Positions 25,544-33,733 are shown, counted from the first letter of the stretch. The stretch is DNA of 64,000 nt from Pseudomonas graminis (GCF_004364335.1 NZ_SOCR01000013.1:62001-126000), one strand, 5' to 3'. Notes: generated by a model not told the origin, from the sequence alone. A program made the numbers and translations.

Positions 25544-26356
25544 TCACTTCACCAGCGATCTGGCCAGCTCGGGCCACTCATCCATTAACGCATCGCGTAC
25601 TCGTCTTCCTGCGGGTACGGGCTTCACATGGTCATCTTGAGCCAGACGGGCGAAAACCAGGGAATGTTCGCCCTTGATCGCCCAACCGACAAACCAGCCA
25701 TATCCATGGGCTTCATCGCTTGTGCCGTCTGCCATCCGAGGAAATGCTGTGCCTGTTTTACCGTGAACATCCCAACCATCTGGTCGTTGAGCGATTTGTG
25801 AAATCCGAGACGTCATATCGAACGCATGCGGGCTCACGGGCAGCTGACGATTCACCAGTTTCTCCAAAAAAGTGATCTGCTCACGAGGGGAGATCTTTAA
25901 GGAAGAGCTTATCCAGGCACGATCAAGGCCATTGTTTTTTCCGGGATCACCAGACAGGTCAGTATTTCCGTAATTGAATGACTTGGCATATTGCTCGACC
26001 GTAGCCTCTCCAAGCGCATGAGTCACGCGTTGGGAGAACCACACCACAGAATACTGAAACCACCGGGCTGCATCTGTCGGCTCCAGCCAGGCCGCTCCGC
26101 CCCAATCGGGATCGCCGGGACGGTACGGCAACGTCGGGGAATGCTCGTTTTGCAGAAAAGCTGCGTCGAAGCCCATCAGGCTTATCGCGAGCTTGAAGGT
26201 CGAGGCGGGGGTGACTCGACTGCTGCAATCACCTTCTTCATACAGAAGCTCGCCACTTCTCGTGTCAGCGACGATCGTGCAAATAGTCCCGGCCACTGCT
26301 GCCGAGATATTGAATCCAAGAATCAGTAAACCTAACGCAACGCGTCGCATGAACAT
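25544..26356 (-). CDS. Class D (OXA-type) beta-lactamase
   Basis: A 270-residue exported serine beta-lactamase. A signal peptide covers about residues 1-23. All class D elements are present: PASTFKLAISL (Ser-x-x-Lys), YSVVWFSQ (Ser-x-Val), FNYGNTDLSG (YGN), VHGKTGTAFP (KTG) and YGWFVGWAIKG. The start at 26356 has AGGA nine bases upstream; a frame extending to 26452 lacks one. No cassette, integron or insertion-sequence signs flank it, so it looks like a resident chromosomal oxacillinase. The hydrolysis spectrum cannot be read from sequence. Confidence 0.94.
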   Translation of the reverse strand: MFMRRVALGLLILGFNISAAVAGTICTIVADTRSGELLYEEGDCSSRVTPASTFKLAISLMGFDAAFLQNEHSPTLPYRPGDPDWGGAAWLEPTDAARWFQYSVVWFSQRVTHALGEATVEQYAKSFNYGNTDLSGDPGKNNGLDRAWISSSLKISPREQITFLEKLVNRQLPVSPHAFDMTSRISQIAQRPDGWDVHGKTGTAFPRMADGTSDEAHGYGWFVGWAIKGEHSLVFARLAQDDHVKPVPAGRRVRDALMDEWPELARSLVK

Positions 26357-26630
26357 CAATTCTATTCCTTTAGACGGTGATGCAAGACCCTCGCCCGCGC
26401 GGGGAATATCACTCCGCAGGTCGAGCAGACTCTCTCCGAGCCGCTTATCCAACCTCAGCTTTTTTCAGAGGTGTGCGACGGCCCGCTGATGGCTGACCGG
26501 ATCAAGTACAAGGTAAGCGAAATTCTCTACTCTGCGCATCAAAATCGACTCGAAGGCATGTGGTTGCACAGACGACTCCTTTGCATTGACTGGAAACGCT
26601 ACGACGGCGCGCCATACAATGCTTCCATCG

Positions 26631-26640
26631 CCCCCCCCCC
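26631..26640. repeat. Ten-base poly-C tract upstream of the DCC-family gene
   Basis: A run of exactly ten C lies 15 bases before the chosen start codon at 26655. Homopolymers this long are slippage-prone. An upstream in-frame ATG at 26586 reads through the run. Confidence 0.7.
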
Positions 26641-26654
26641 GCAGAGAACCCAGT

Positions 26655-27107
26655 ATGCCTGTCTCATTGGTCCGCCCTGCCCCGGCGCCGCTTCTGGCGC
26701 CTGGTGAAACCGTGGTGCTGTTCGACGGCGTCTGCAAACTGTGTAACGGCTGGGCGAAGTTTCTGATCCGCCACGACCGTCACCACCGCGTTCGACTGGC
26801 AGCGGTGCAGTCGCCCGAAGGTCAAGCCTTGCTGGCCTGGGCAGGGTTGCCCTTGGATGCGTTCGACACGATGGCGGTCATTCGCGACCAATATTACTGG
26901 GTGCGCTCGGAGGCATTCTTCGAAGTGGTAACTCTGTTGCCGGGAGCGTGGCCAATGTTTCGGGTGCTGCGTATTTTTCCACAGTGGTTTCGTGACTGGG
27001 CTTACGACCGAGTCGCACTAAACCGCTATCGTCTGTTTGGCAAACACGAGGTTTGCCTGCTACCAACACCTGACCATCAACGGCGCTTCCTCAAGGAACT
27101 TTCGTGA
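26655..27107 (+). CDS. Thiol-disulfide oxidoreductase-like DCC family protein
   Basis: A 150-residue DUF393/DCC protein. The motif LFDGVCKLCNGWAKFLIRHD (D-G-V-C-x-x-C) lies near residue 20, and SEAFFEVVTLLPG and DWAYDRVALNRYRLFG follow as in the family. The start at 26655 gives the normal N-terminus; an ATG at 26586 would add 23 unconserved residues encoded partly by the poly-C run. Its stop overlaps the GTG of the DoxX gene, so the two are coupled. DCC proteins are presumed membrane-associated redox proteins; the substrate is unknown. Confidence 0.88.
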   Translation: MPVSLVRPAPAPLLAPGETVVLFDGVCKLCNGWAKFLIRHDRHHRVRLAAVQSPEGQALLAWAGLPLDAFDTMAVIRDQYYWVRSEAFFEVVTLLPGAWPMFRVLRIFPQWFRDWAYDRVALNRYRLFGKHEVCLLPTPDHQRRFLKELS

Positions 27108-27496
27108 ACGGGATTCGCCAGGTTCACTGGCTGGCACGCGGCAGCCTGGCTTTCATGTTCGCTTACCACGGCCTGGTGCCGAAGCTAATCACATTAAGCC
27201 CGGGCGAGCAGATGCTGTTGCAGGCTCACGGACTGGAACACGCAACCTGGTTGGCCCAGGCGGCGGGAGTGGCAGAACTGGTGCTGGCCGCAGTGTTGCT
27301 TCTTCTACCTCGGCTCAACTGGCCGCTGCTGCTCAGCGGACTCACCCTGCTCGGGCTGCTGGTGGATGTAGCCGTTATGCAACCTTCGATGCTCCTGGAC
27401 GCGTTCAATCCGGTCACATTGAATGTGGCGGGAATGGCGTTATGTGCCATCGCGTGGGCTACGAGGACAAGCGGTGAGCCCTGGATCTGCAGATAA
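27104..27496 (+). CDS. DoxX-like family membrane protein
   Basis: A 130-residue protein with four predicted membrane segments (about 12-29, 50-69, 72-92, 103-121) and the DoxX-like opening LARGSLAFMFAYHGLVPKL. It begins with GTG inside the TGA of the DCC gene. The DCC-DoxX pairing recurs in bacteria and suggests a membrane redox function, but no activity is proven for this subgroup. Confidence 0.85.
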   Translation: MNGIRQVHWLARGSLAFMFAYHGLVPKLITLSPGEQMLLQAHGLEHATWLAQAAGVAELVLAAVLLLLPRLNWPLLLSGLTLLGLLVDVAVMQPSMLLDAFNPVTLNVAGMALCAIAWATRTSGEPWICR

Positions 27497-27509
27497 CCCA
27501 AGGACGCCA

Positions 27510-28406
27510 ATGCTCAGTTTGCTCATATCAAATGGTCAGCCACAAACGGCTGACCGATCAGAACCAGTAGTTCCCTGGTGGAGTTTTACGAAAACAGTCC
27601 TGGCGGCAACAGCCCTCTCATTAGTGCGTGATGGGCTGATCGGACTGGACAACGCTATCCCCGATCAGCCTTTCACGTTACGCAAGCTACTGCGGCATGA
27701 GGCAGGTCTCGCTGATTATGGCGAACTGGCGGAGTATCACGTCGCCGTTTCAAACAGTGAGTCAGCCTGGTCAACAGACGAAATGATGCTCCGGCTGGAC
27801 GGCACTCGACTTCGATACAGCCCCGGAACAGATTGGCGCTATTCAAATGTCGGATACATGCTGATCGGCAGGCTTATTGAGCGGCTAACTGATCTGACAC
27901 TTGATGAGGCGGTAAGACAACGGGCACTGTGCCCGCTGGGCCTGTCGCACGTGCGTTTCGCCAAAACGCGAGCAGACTTACACACGACCCATCCAGGAAG
28001 CCCTCCAAACTATGACCCCGCCTGGGTCTATCACGGCTTGCTGATCGGCCCGATATCGCAAGCGGCGGTATTCCTTGATCGACTCATGTCCGGTGACCTT
28101 CTCCCGACAAACCTACTTCAGGAAATGCTGGCAGCACGGACATTGGGCGGCGCGATCCCCGGGCGTCCGTGGGTCACTGCAGGCTACGGCCTTGGTATCA
28201 TGCAGGGTTCGATTGATGGCGGATTTACCCTGTGCGGACACACCGGCTGCGGACCTGGCAGCGTCATTGCCGTTTACCGCGTATGCGACGGCGACACATC
28301 GGCGTGTTGCGCAGCGTTTGAGGCGAACGCCAGTGAAGGCGCCGTCGAAGCCTTTGCTGCTGAACAGCTGGTCCAAGTCCTGCGGCAAGAGACGCAAGTC
28401 CTCTAA
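27510..28406 (+). CDS. Beta-lactamase family serine hydrolase (class C fold)
   Basis: A 298-residue penicillin-binding-protein-like hydrolase. Ser-x-x-Lys is WWSFTKTVLA near residue 24, Tyr-x-Asn is WRYSNVGYML near 112, and the third box is CGHTGCGPGS near 245. No signal peptide is visible, so it is probably cytoplasmic and more likely an esterase or peptidase than a resistance enzyme. AAGGA precedes the ATG, 13 bases after the DoxX stop, so it may be the third gene of that operon. Confidence 0.85.
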   Translation: MLSLLISNGQPQTADRSEPVVPWWSFTKTVLAATALSLVRDGLIGLDNAIPDQPFTLRKLLRHEAGLADYGELAEYHVAVSNSESAWSTDEMMLRLDGTRLRYSPGTDWRYSNVGYMLIGRLIERLTDLTLDEAVRQRALCPLGLSHVRFAKTRADLHTTHPGSPPNYDPAWVYHGLLIGPISQAAVFLDRLMSGDLLPTNLLQEMLAARTLGGAIPGRPWVTAGYGLGIMQGSIDGGFTLCGHTGCGPGSVIAVYRVCDGDTSACCAAFEANASEGAVEAFAAEQLVQVLRQETQVL

Positions 28407-28551
28407 GTCCTTATTGCCCAGGCCTTGTAGTTATTCGCCGGTTTAATGCGTTGAGTCCAGAAGCGGCCGGCGAGTCCAGTCCAAATGAAATGACTGACGT
28501 CCTGGGCATGTTCACTTGCCAGACCGTCCCGCCAAAGTTAAGGTCAGGCTC

Positions 28552-28623
28552 ATGAATACCCCACGTTTCGAATCCACTACAACCTTCACGACCGCCACGC
28601 GCGGGTCGTGGGAGGCTATGTGA
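28552..28623 (+). CDS. Threonine-rich 23-residue leader peptide of a candidate attenuator
   Basis: An ATG with TTAAGG upstream opens a 23-codon frame. Eight codons at positions 9-16 include six Thr and one Phe, and a Trp lies near the end. It ends at TGA 22 bases before a strong rho-independent terminator. Alternative pairing partners (28587-28593, 28601-28610, 28649-28655) give the order expected of an amino-acid attenuator. It is too short for domain evidence; support comes from the architecture. Confidence 0.5.
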   Translation: MNTPRFESTTTFTTATRGSWEAM

Positions 28624-28680
28624 GTTAAACCAGCACACAATCCCTAAAGACCCGCCAGTAATGGACCGGGTCTTTTTTTT
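28583..28680 (+). promoter_or_regulatory. Candidate transcription attenuator with mutually exclusive hairpins
   Basis: Segment 1 CACGACC (28587-28593) pairs with segment 2 GGTCGTG (28604-28610). Segment 2, as GCGGGTC (28601-28607), can instead pair with segment 3 GACCCGC (28649-28655). Segment 3 also forms the 5' arm of the terminator AAAGACCCG/CGGGTCTTT (28646-28675). A ribosome paused on the Thr codons would cover segment 1 and favour 2:3, preventing termination ahead of the hydrolase gene at 28718. Confidence 0.55.
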
Positions 28681-28681
28681 G
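28646..28681 (+). terminator. Rho-independent terminator upstream of the isochorismatase-like gene
   Basis: AAAGACCCG and CGGGTCTTT form a nine-base stem with a 12-base loop, followed by eight T. It may end the serine-hydrolase transcript, act as the attenuator terminator, or both. Confidence 0.85.
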
Positions 28682-28717
28682 TCCCGGTTTTGCTGGCACC
28701 AACGTGAGGAAACGCAT

Positions 28718-29236
28718 ATGTACGCACTTCTGATTCTCGACATGCAGGTAGGGCTTGTTCACGGCCCGGAAACACCATGGGGAGGTCCAGCGATTATCGA
28801 TACCTTGAATGGGCTCATGAGGAGTGCGCGGAAAACAGGGGCCCCCATTTTTCTTGCCCGCCATATAGGTCCGGCAGGGTCTCCGATTGAGCCGGGTAGC
28901 CCGCTCACCGAGCTTGTCCAGGAGTTACAGTTAATGGGTAACGAGGTGATTTTTGAGAAGAAACGCCCCAATGCCTTCGCTCAGACAGACTTGGCAACTC
29001 TGCTAAGCGAGCGCGACTGTGACGGCGTCGTTGTTACAGGCATGAAAACTCAATACTGTGTGGACAGCACCTGCCGCGCCGCCCGCGATTGCGGATTTGA
29101 TGCTGTGCTCATCGCAAACGGACATACTTGCTCTGACACTCCAGAGCTCAAAGCAGAGACCATCGTTGCCCACCATAATGCAACGTTAGCTGGGCCATTT
29201 TGCCGAGTCGTCCAAGCTGAGGAATGGAGTTTCTAG
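28718..29236 (+). CDS. Isochorismatase-family cysteine hydrolase
   Basis: A 172-residue protein of the isochorismatase/nicotinamidase fold. The Asp nucleophile-activating motif LLILDMQVGLV is at residues 4-14, the Lys lies in EKKRPNAFAQTDL near 82, and the catalytic Cys in VVTGMKTQYCVDSTCRAA near 110, preceded by the usual cis-peptide region. GAGGAAACGCAT precedes ATG 28718. Family members hydrolyse amides or vinyl ethers; the substrate here is unknown. It lies 37 bases after a terminator with a Thr-rich leader peptide, suggesting control by amino-acid supply. Confidence 0.88.
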   Translation: MYALLILDMQVGLVHGPETPWGGPAIIDTLNGLMRSARKTGAPIFLARHIGPAGSPIEPGSPLTELVQELQLMGNEVIFEKKRPNAFAQTDLATLLSERDCDGVVVTGMKTQYCVDSTCRAARDCGFDAVLIANGHTCSDTPELKAETIVAHHNATLAGPFCRVVQAEEWSF

Positions 29237-29244
29237 TTAACTCC

Positions 29245-29273
29245 CCTGATCGACCCGGCCAGGGTCGATCAGG
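29245..29273. other. Perfect 11-bp hairpin after the isochorismatase-like gene
   Basis: CCTGATCGACC and GGTCGATCAGG with a seven-base loop, directly after the stop codon. No T-run follows, so it is at best a factor-assisted end or an mRNA-stabilising hairpin. Confidence 0.5.
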
Positions 29274-29411
29274 CATTGGCGCTTTCCTTGGCACAGACCA
29301 GTAGCCGCCAGGAGCCTCCCCTCAGAGCTGTCCGCTAAAAGCCGAAAGCTGCCCATCGCCATAGGCAGTTATCAGCTAAAAACTGTCTTTCGCAGCCGCG
29401 ATCTTAATGAC

Positions 29412-30233
29412 CTAGATTTCGCTGTCGTCCAGAACTGCGGGAGTCGCAGCCGTCCCGGCCAACAGGCCACCATCAATGTTGAACTCACTGCCCGTGATGT
29501 ACGTGGCGTCATCCGATGCGAGCAACAAAGCCAGAGCGGCCACTTCTTCAGGCATTCCGAATCGCCTCAGCGGAGTGTCTCGAACCAGTGCAGCCATTCG
29601 CTCTCCGCGACCGGCATCGCTACCTAACATGGGTTCCCACATGGGCGTAAGGATGGCCGCCGGATGTATCGAGTTGCATCTAACGTTCAGCCCTTGTTCC
29701 GCGCAGTAAAGCGCCACCGTTTTAGTGTGATTGCGAACGGCAGCTTTGGACGACGCATACGCTGCGGCACCCGGAATGCCAACCAGACCGGAGCGAGAGG
29801 AAATGTTGACGATGGAACCGGCGCCTGACTGGCGCATGGAGCGAATGGCGTATTTGCACCCCAGGAATACACCGTCGAGATTGGTGTGATGCACCGAACG
29901 CCAATCTTCCAGTCGTGCATGTTCCGGGTCATGCCGCACAGCGCCGTTCTCGAATCCGGTGATGCCCGCATTATTCACAAGGATATCCCAACGACGGCCT
30001 TGATTTGAGATCTGCCCGGCCAATCGTTGCCAATCCTCTTCACGCCGTACATCCAGACGTACAAAGCAGGCGCGACCACCCAGTGAGCTTGCAACCGCAC
30101 TACCCAGGTCGTCGTTAATATCAGTGACATACACGAAGCAACCTTCTTGCACAAAGAGTCTTGCAATGGCGGCACCGATGCCTTGAGCCGCGCCGGTAAC
30201 AACCGCTGTCTTGGAACCCAGTTTATTTTCCAT
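29412..30233 (-). CDS. SDR family NAD(P)-dependent oxidoreductase
   Basis: A 273-residue classical short-chain dehydrogenase. TGAAQGIGAAIARLF is the cofactor-binding turn, the acidic residue in VYVTDIND suggests NAD preference, NNAG appears as LVNNAGITG, and the active site is Ser in NISSRSG with YASSKAA (Tyr-x-x-x-Lys). The tail has the usual YITGSEFNIDGGL. GGAG precedes the ATG at 30233. It is divergent from another SDR gene. The substrate is unknown. Confidence 0.9.
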   Translation of the reverse strand: MENKLGSKTAVVTGAAQGIGAAIARLFVQEGCFVYVTDINDDLGSAVASSLGGRACFVRLDVRREEDWQRLAGQISNQGRRWDILVNNAGITGFENGAVRHDPEHARLEDWRSVHHTNLDGVFLGCKYAIRSMRQSGAGSIVNISSRSGLVGIPGAAAYASSKAAVRNHTKTVALYCAEQGLNVRCNSIHPAAILTPMWEPMLGSDAGRGERMAALVRDTPLRRFGMPEEVAALALLLASDDATYITGSEFNIDGGLLAGTAATPAVLDDSEI

Positions 30234-30410
30234 AAATGATGATATCTCCAGGGTGAAACGTGTTCAGAACCCATGAGAATGAGCCCACGTCCTGTGCCAT
30301 GCTCACGGTTGGCAAACAGGCTAATCCATAATCGAACGCCACGAAACCTGAACGCCAAAACCTGCCCCGAAGTCATAAACAGTACTTCAGCCACGCCCTC
30401 AAGGTGCCTT

Positions 30411-31181
30411 ATGCGTTTGATACCCGAACTGAACAGCAACGCTAATGCGCTGGTTTTCGGAGCCAGCCGAGGTATCGGCCTGGCACTGTGCGCAGCTTTG
30501 CTGGCTCGCGATGACGTGGCTCAGGTGTGGGCAGTGTCGCGAAATGCGACCACAGCCACAGAGCTGGCAACGCTTGCCGAGCAATATGGCGACCGTCTGA
30601 AACCCGTCGACTGCGACGCGCGCAATGAGCAATCCCTTGAAGCCCTCGTGAGCGAGACGCTTGCAGGATGCGAGCATCTGCACCTCGTCATCAGTGCGCT
30701 GGGCATTCTTCATCAGGACGGTGCCAAAGCAGAAAAAGGGCTGGCGCAACTGACCCTTGCGAGCCTGCAGGCGAGCTTCGCGACCAACACCTTTGCGCCG
30801 ATCCTGCTGCTTAAACATTTACTTCCGCTCCTGCGCAAACACCCTGCTACCTTCGCAGCGCTCTCGGCGAGGGTTGGCTCTATCGGCGATAACCGATTGG
30901 GCGGCTGGTACAGCTACAGGGCCAGCAAGGCGGCGCTCAACCAGTTGCTGCACACGGCCAGTATCGAACTGAAAAGGTTGAACCCTGCTTCGACTGTCCT
31001 CGCCATCCACCCAGGCACAACCGACACGGAGCTGTCCCGGCCCTTCCAGGCGAACGTGCCTGACGGCCAGCTGTTCGAACCGGCGTTCTCGGCGGATCGC
31101 ATTCTTGAGGTGATCGGCGCACATGGGCCGGCTGACAGTGGGACCTTCTGGGCCTGGGACGACACCCCCATCGTCTGGTGA
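30411..31181 (+). CDS. SDR family oxidoreductase (C-factor/CsgA-like)
   Basis: A 256-residue short-chain dehydrogenase. NALVFGASRGIGLALCAALL forms the Rossmann start, VISALGILHQ replaces the NNAG motif, and SARVGSIGDN then YSYRASKAALNQLL provide Ser and Tyr-x-x-x-Lys. Ending IHPGTTDTELSRPFQANVP is typical of the C-factor-like subgroup. AAGG lies six bases before ATG 30411; the open frame to 30273 has no supporting ribosome site. It is divergent from the SDR gene at 29412. The substrate is unknown. Confidence 0.88.
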   Translation: MRLIPELNSNANALVFGASRGIGLALCAALLARDDVAQVWAVSRNATTATELATLAEQYGDRLKPVDCDARNEQSLEALVSETLAGCEHLHLVISALGILHQDGAKAEKGLAQLTLASLQASFATNTFAPILLLKHLLPLLRKHPATFAALSARVGSIGDNRLGGWYSYRASKAALNQLLHTASIELKRLNPASTVLAIHPGTTDTELSRPFQANVPDGQLFEPAFSADRILEVIGAHGPADSGTFWAWDDTPIVW

Positions 31182-31213
31182 CGTCTCCCTCGCGCGAAAC
31201 GGGACTTCAATAA

Positions 31214-32077
31214 TTACTTCGCCAACGCTTTCACCAACGCGGGTGTCACGTAATGCGGGCCATCGAACAGGTACAGCGGGTAGCCGTCATAGGCGGCGAG
31301 CTGCGGTTTGAGTTCGGCGGCCGTTGCGGAGCGGAAGCCGCCGCCGTAGTTGGGGCGGAAGGCTTCGACGATGATGCGCACGCGGTCCTTGCCCAGGCGT
31401 TCGCGCAGGGTGTCGGCGTAGGTGCGGGCTACCGGCGCGGTGCGGGCGTAGACGCCGACTCCGTCCTGAAAGAACACGCCGATGTCGTCTGGCAGCCATT
31501 GCTTGAGCCAGTCTGCCGTGGCGGCCGGGCCGATGTTGGCGCCGTCATAGACGCTGATCCACAACGGACGCGGAAGCTTGGCCAGCAGCGCAGGCAGCTC
31601 CTTGGCGCGGGTCCAGCTGGGGTCGACTTCGGCCGGGAAGTAATAGCCTGTCACGTGCAGCGGCGTCGGCAGTTTGGCGATGCGCTCCGAGACGGCGGCC
31701 AATTGCTCGATGTTGTCCCGGGAGCGGTTTTCGCTGAAGTATCCGGCCAGGCCTAGAATCACATCCTGAGCCCAAGGCTCTTTGGCGATACGTGCCCAAT
31801 CGGGCAGGACCGGCACACTGGGTAGACCTGTGCCAGGCACGAACGCCTGATCGTCGACCACGGTCCATTGCACCAATAATTCCTTGGCGCCGAGCTGGTC
31901 CCATTGCCCCTTGATGCCAACCGTTTTGTTATCGGGCTGCCAGACAATGCCAACGATGCCGGGGTCCAGCTGTTTCTGCGCGGTGACGTCAAACATGACG
32001 GTGCCTGTGACCAGTGTCGCTGCAAGCAGCAGAGCACCTAGAATCGCACGCCCGAGGGTACTGTCGGGAATCTTCAA
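31214..32077 (-). CDS. TIM-barrel-like exported protein at the end of the Nfr-type polysaccharide operon
   Basis: A 287-residue protein I cannot assign firmly. It begins with a hydrophobic segment (about residues 8-27) that could be a signal anchor. The rest has alternating strand/helix character with VTGYYFPAEVDPSW, LWISVYDGANIGP, GVFFQDGVGVYAR and IIVEAFRPNY, reminiscent of DUF4434-like or glycoside-hydrolase barrels. A TTG at 32077 overlaps the preceding stop (TTGA) with AAGG seven bases upstream. This matches the four-base overlaps elsewhere in the operon and is preferred over the start at 32140. It may trim or bind the polymer; that is inference. Confidence 0.65.
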   Translation of the reverse strand: MKIPDSTLGRAILGALLLAATLVTGTVMFDVTAQKQLDPGIVGIVWQPDNKTVGIKGQWDQLGAKELLVQWTVVDDQAFVPGTGLPSVPVLPDWARIAKEPWAQDVILGLAGYFSENRSRDNIEQLAAVSERIAKLPTPLHVTGYYFPAEVDPSWTRAKELPALLAKLPRPLWISVYDGANIGPAATADWLKQWLPDDIGVFFQDGVGVYARTAPVARTYADTLRERLGKDRVRIIVEAFRPNYGGGFRSATAAELKPQLAAYDGYPLYLFDGPHYVTPALVKALAK

Positions 32078-33063
32078 GGAAGCGCCTTGTTGATGCGCTG
32101 GTGCCACTGCTTCAGCGAAGTCACGCCATTGGCGTTCCATTGGGCAGCTGCATCAGGGCCTAGGTGGAACTGGCCCTCGTTGAATTGCCACACGATCACC
32201 TGCGGCTTGTGCTGAGCAAAGTCCGGTGATTCCAGGTATTGCAGCAGTGTCGCCCAGGGACCGACGTCGCCGGGGTTCCAGGTCAGGGTGACCGGGCGGT
32301 CCAGGGCGTTCGACAGTTTCTGGGTATAGCCAAGGTAAGGCTGCACGAAGCTGTTGCCGATGACCTGAACAGGGGCCGGGGCGTCGTCGATCAGCAGGTC
32401 TTTCTCGACCTGATGGCGCACGGTGTAAATGTCTCGGCCGATGGCTTTACGCTTGATGGACGGGAGGAAGTTGCTGGCCAGATCGCCGAAGGCGCGCTTG
32501 TCGAACCATTCCCCCAGCACGGCACCGCCGCCGGGTTCACCCTGCAGGCGATAGCGCCCGGTGATCAGTTTTGCCGTGGCATCGGCGGTGTTTTCGGCGC
32601 TCCAGGCGGTCCAGTGGTAGTCGGCTCGGTAAAACGCCGTCTGCTTGCCTTGCTCGGTGGCTTGCAGTATCGGCTTGATGTTCAGCGTCGTCAGGCCGGC
32701 CTTGGCCAGTTCGCCCTGCAAACGGTCGTAGCGCTGCACCACGGCCGGGCTCAAGGGATGGTCGGCGGGCAGCCTCTGGGCGTAGAACGGTGCTTTCATC
32801 GGCACCACCAGCACCACCAGCGCGATTTTCTCGCGCTCAAGTTGATGTTGGACGTCCTTGATCAGGGCGATGTCGCGCGCAATGCCGGGGTTATCAACTT
32901 TGTTCAGGCTTTCCCACGCGGGAAATAACCAGCCGCCCTGCCCGGTGATCACTGCCGAATCAGCGTGGGCCGCGGCGCCGGACAGGCTCAGCAGCACACC
33001 GGCAATCAGGCCGGATGCCGGAGGGCGGCGCAGGGTGTGGCGAGGTTTTACTAAGAAGGTCAT
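32074..33063 (-). CDS. AlgJ/AlgX-like SGNH-type acetyltransferase
   Basis: A 329-residue exported protein (signal segment about 15-36, cut after AHA). Alginate O-acetylation signatures are visible: GQGGWLFPAWES near residue 42, VVPMKAPFYAQRLP near 88, Asp-x-His in YRADYHWTAWSAE near 148 and the catalytic Ser in VIGNSFVQPYLGY near 238. All three triad residues are thus present. It should move acetyl groups onto a polysaccharide in the periplasm. The ATG overlaps the algF-like stop (ATGA). No MBOAT partner (AlgI) is in the operon. Confidence 0.85.
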   Translation of the reverse strand: MTFLVKPRHTLRRPPASGLIAGVLLSLSGAAAHADSAVITGQGGWLFPAWESLNKVDNPGIARDIALIKDVQHQLEREKIALVVLVVPMKAPFYAQRLPADHPLSPAVVQRYDRLQGELAKAGLTTLNIKPILQATEQGKQTAFYRADYHWTAWSAENTADATAKLITGRYRLQGEPGGGAVLGEWFDKRAFGDLASNFLPSIKRKAIGRDIYTVRHQVEKDLLIDDAPAPVQVIGNSFVQPYLGYTQKLSNALDRPVTLTWNPGDVGPWATLLQYLESPDFAQHKPQVIVWQFNEGQFHLGPDAAAQWNANGVTSLKQWHQRINKALP

Positions 33064-33725
33064 GGGGCAGTCTGGTCAACGAGGCCAATCAGGCGGGGGG
33101 TCTGGCGTGAGCCGACCAGGAACAGGCTGTAACGATCACCGGCCTTGAAGGGCTCAAGCGTGAGCGGCAGGCTGGCGCTTTGATCGCAGCTGGCAATCAG
33201 GGTCGCCTGCACCGGGTTAATGGTGCGCTGCGCCTGGCCGTTGAGCGGCAGCTGGCTAAACACGCTGGAACCGTTGGCCAGCTTGATATCGGCTTTTTCA
33301 CAACCGGCGCTGAGGTTGTAGACGTTGAGTTCGGCGCGCAAGTCTTTGCCCCGCGGCTGGGGGTCGATCACCACCCGGGGGGCGGCCGCCGGATCTCTGC
33401 CCAGAATCACCGTGACGAAGGCGTTTTTCGGGACGTTCAGGCCCTGGAGCTCACGCTCGTTGAGCGTAATGCGCAGCGGTTGCCGCGCGTCCACCACCTG
33501 ATAAGGACTGGCCACCACCGACTGCGCAGACAGGGCAACGCCGGGCTTGCGGTCCACGCTCACTTGCACGGCGCCGTCGGCGGGATTGACCACCCGCACC
33601 CAGGCCGAGCCTTCCGGCAGTTTCGGCGCGTAGAGTTGAGCGATTTCCGACGCAGCCTGAGCCGCTGTCGATCCCATGCCCAGGCTCAGTCCGAGCCCCA
33701 TCAGCCAATACATACGAGGGTGCAT
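33060..33725 (-). CDS. AlgF-like polysaccharide acetylation adaptor
   Basis: A 221-residue periplasmic protein with a signal peptide (about 1-24, ending AAQA). It resembles AlgF: IAQLYAPKLPEGSAWVRVVNPADG opens the mature part, followed by beta-rich domains. The ATG at 33725 has GAGGA five bases upstream; a TTG at 33737 overlapping the nfrA stop is the alternative. In alginate synthesis AlgF binds AlgJ and AlgX and is needed for acetylation. Here it lies directly before the AlgJ/X-like gene. Confidence 0.85.
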   Translation of the reverse strand: MHPRMYWLMGLGLSLGMGSTAAQAASEIAQLYAPKLPEGSAWVRVVNPADGAVQVSVDRKPGVALSAQSVVASPYQVVDARQPLRITLNERELQGLNVPKNAFVTVILGRDPAAAPRVVIDPQPRGKDLRAELNVYNLSAGCEKADIKLANGSSVFSQLPLNGQAQRTINPVQATLIASCDQSASLPLTLEPFKAGDRYSLFLVGSRQTPRLIGLVDQTAP

Positions 33726-33733
33726 ATCCGTCC

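Noticed and set aside
25544..26356. Class D beta-lactamase considered as part of a mobile cassette
   Set aside because: No attC-like site, integrase, insertion sequence or target duplication is visible around it.
28561..28600. TTCGAATCC, like a tRNA T-loop
   Set aside because: No acceptor, D or anticodon stems can be drawn around it; it is part of the leader-peptide frame.
29245..29273. Hairpin considered as a rho-independent terminator
   Set aside because: No T-run follows; recorded only as a hairpin.
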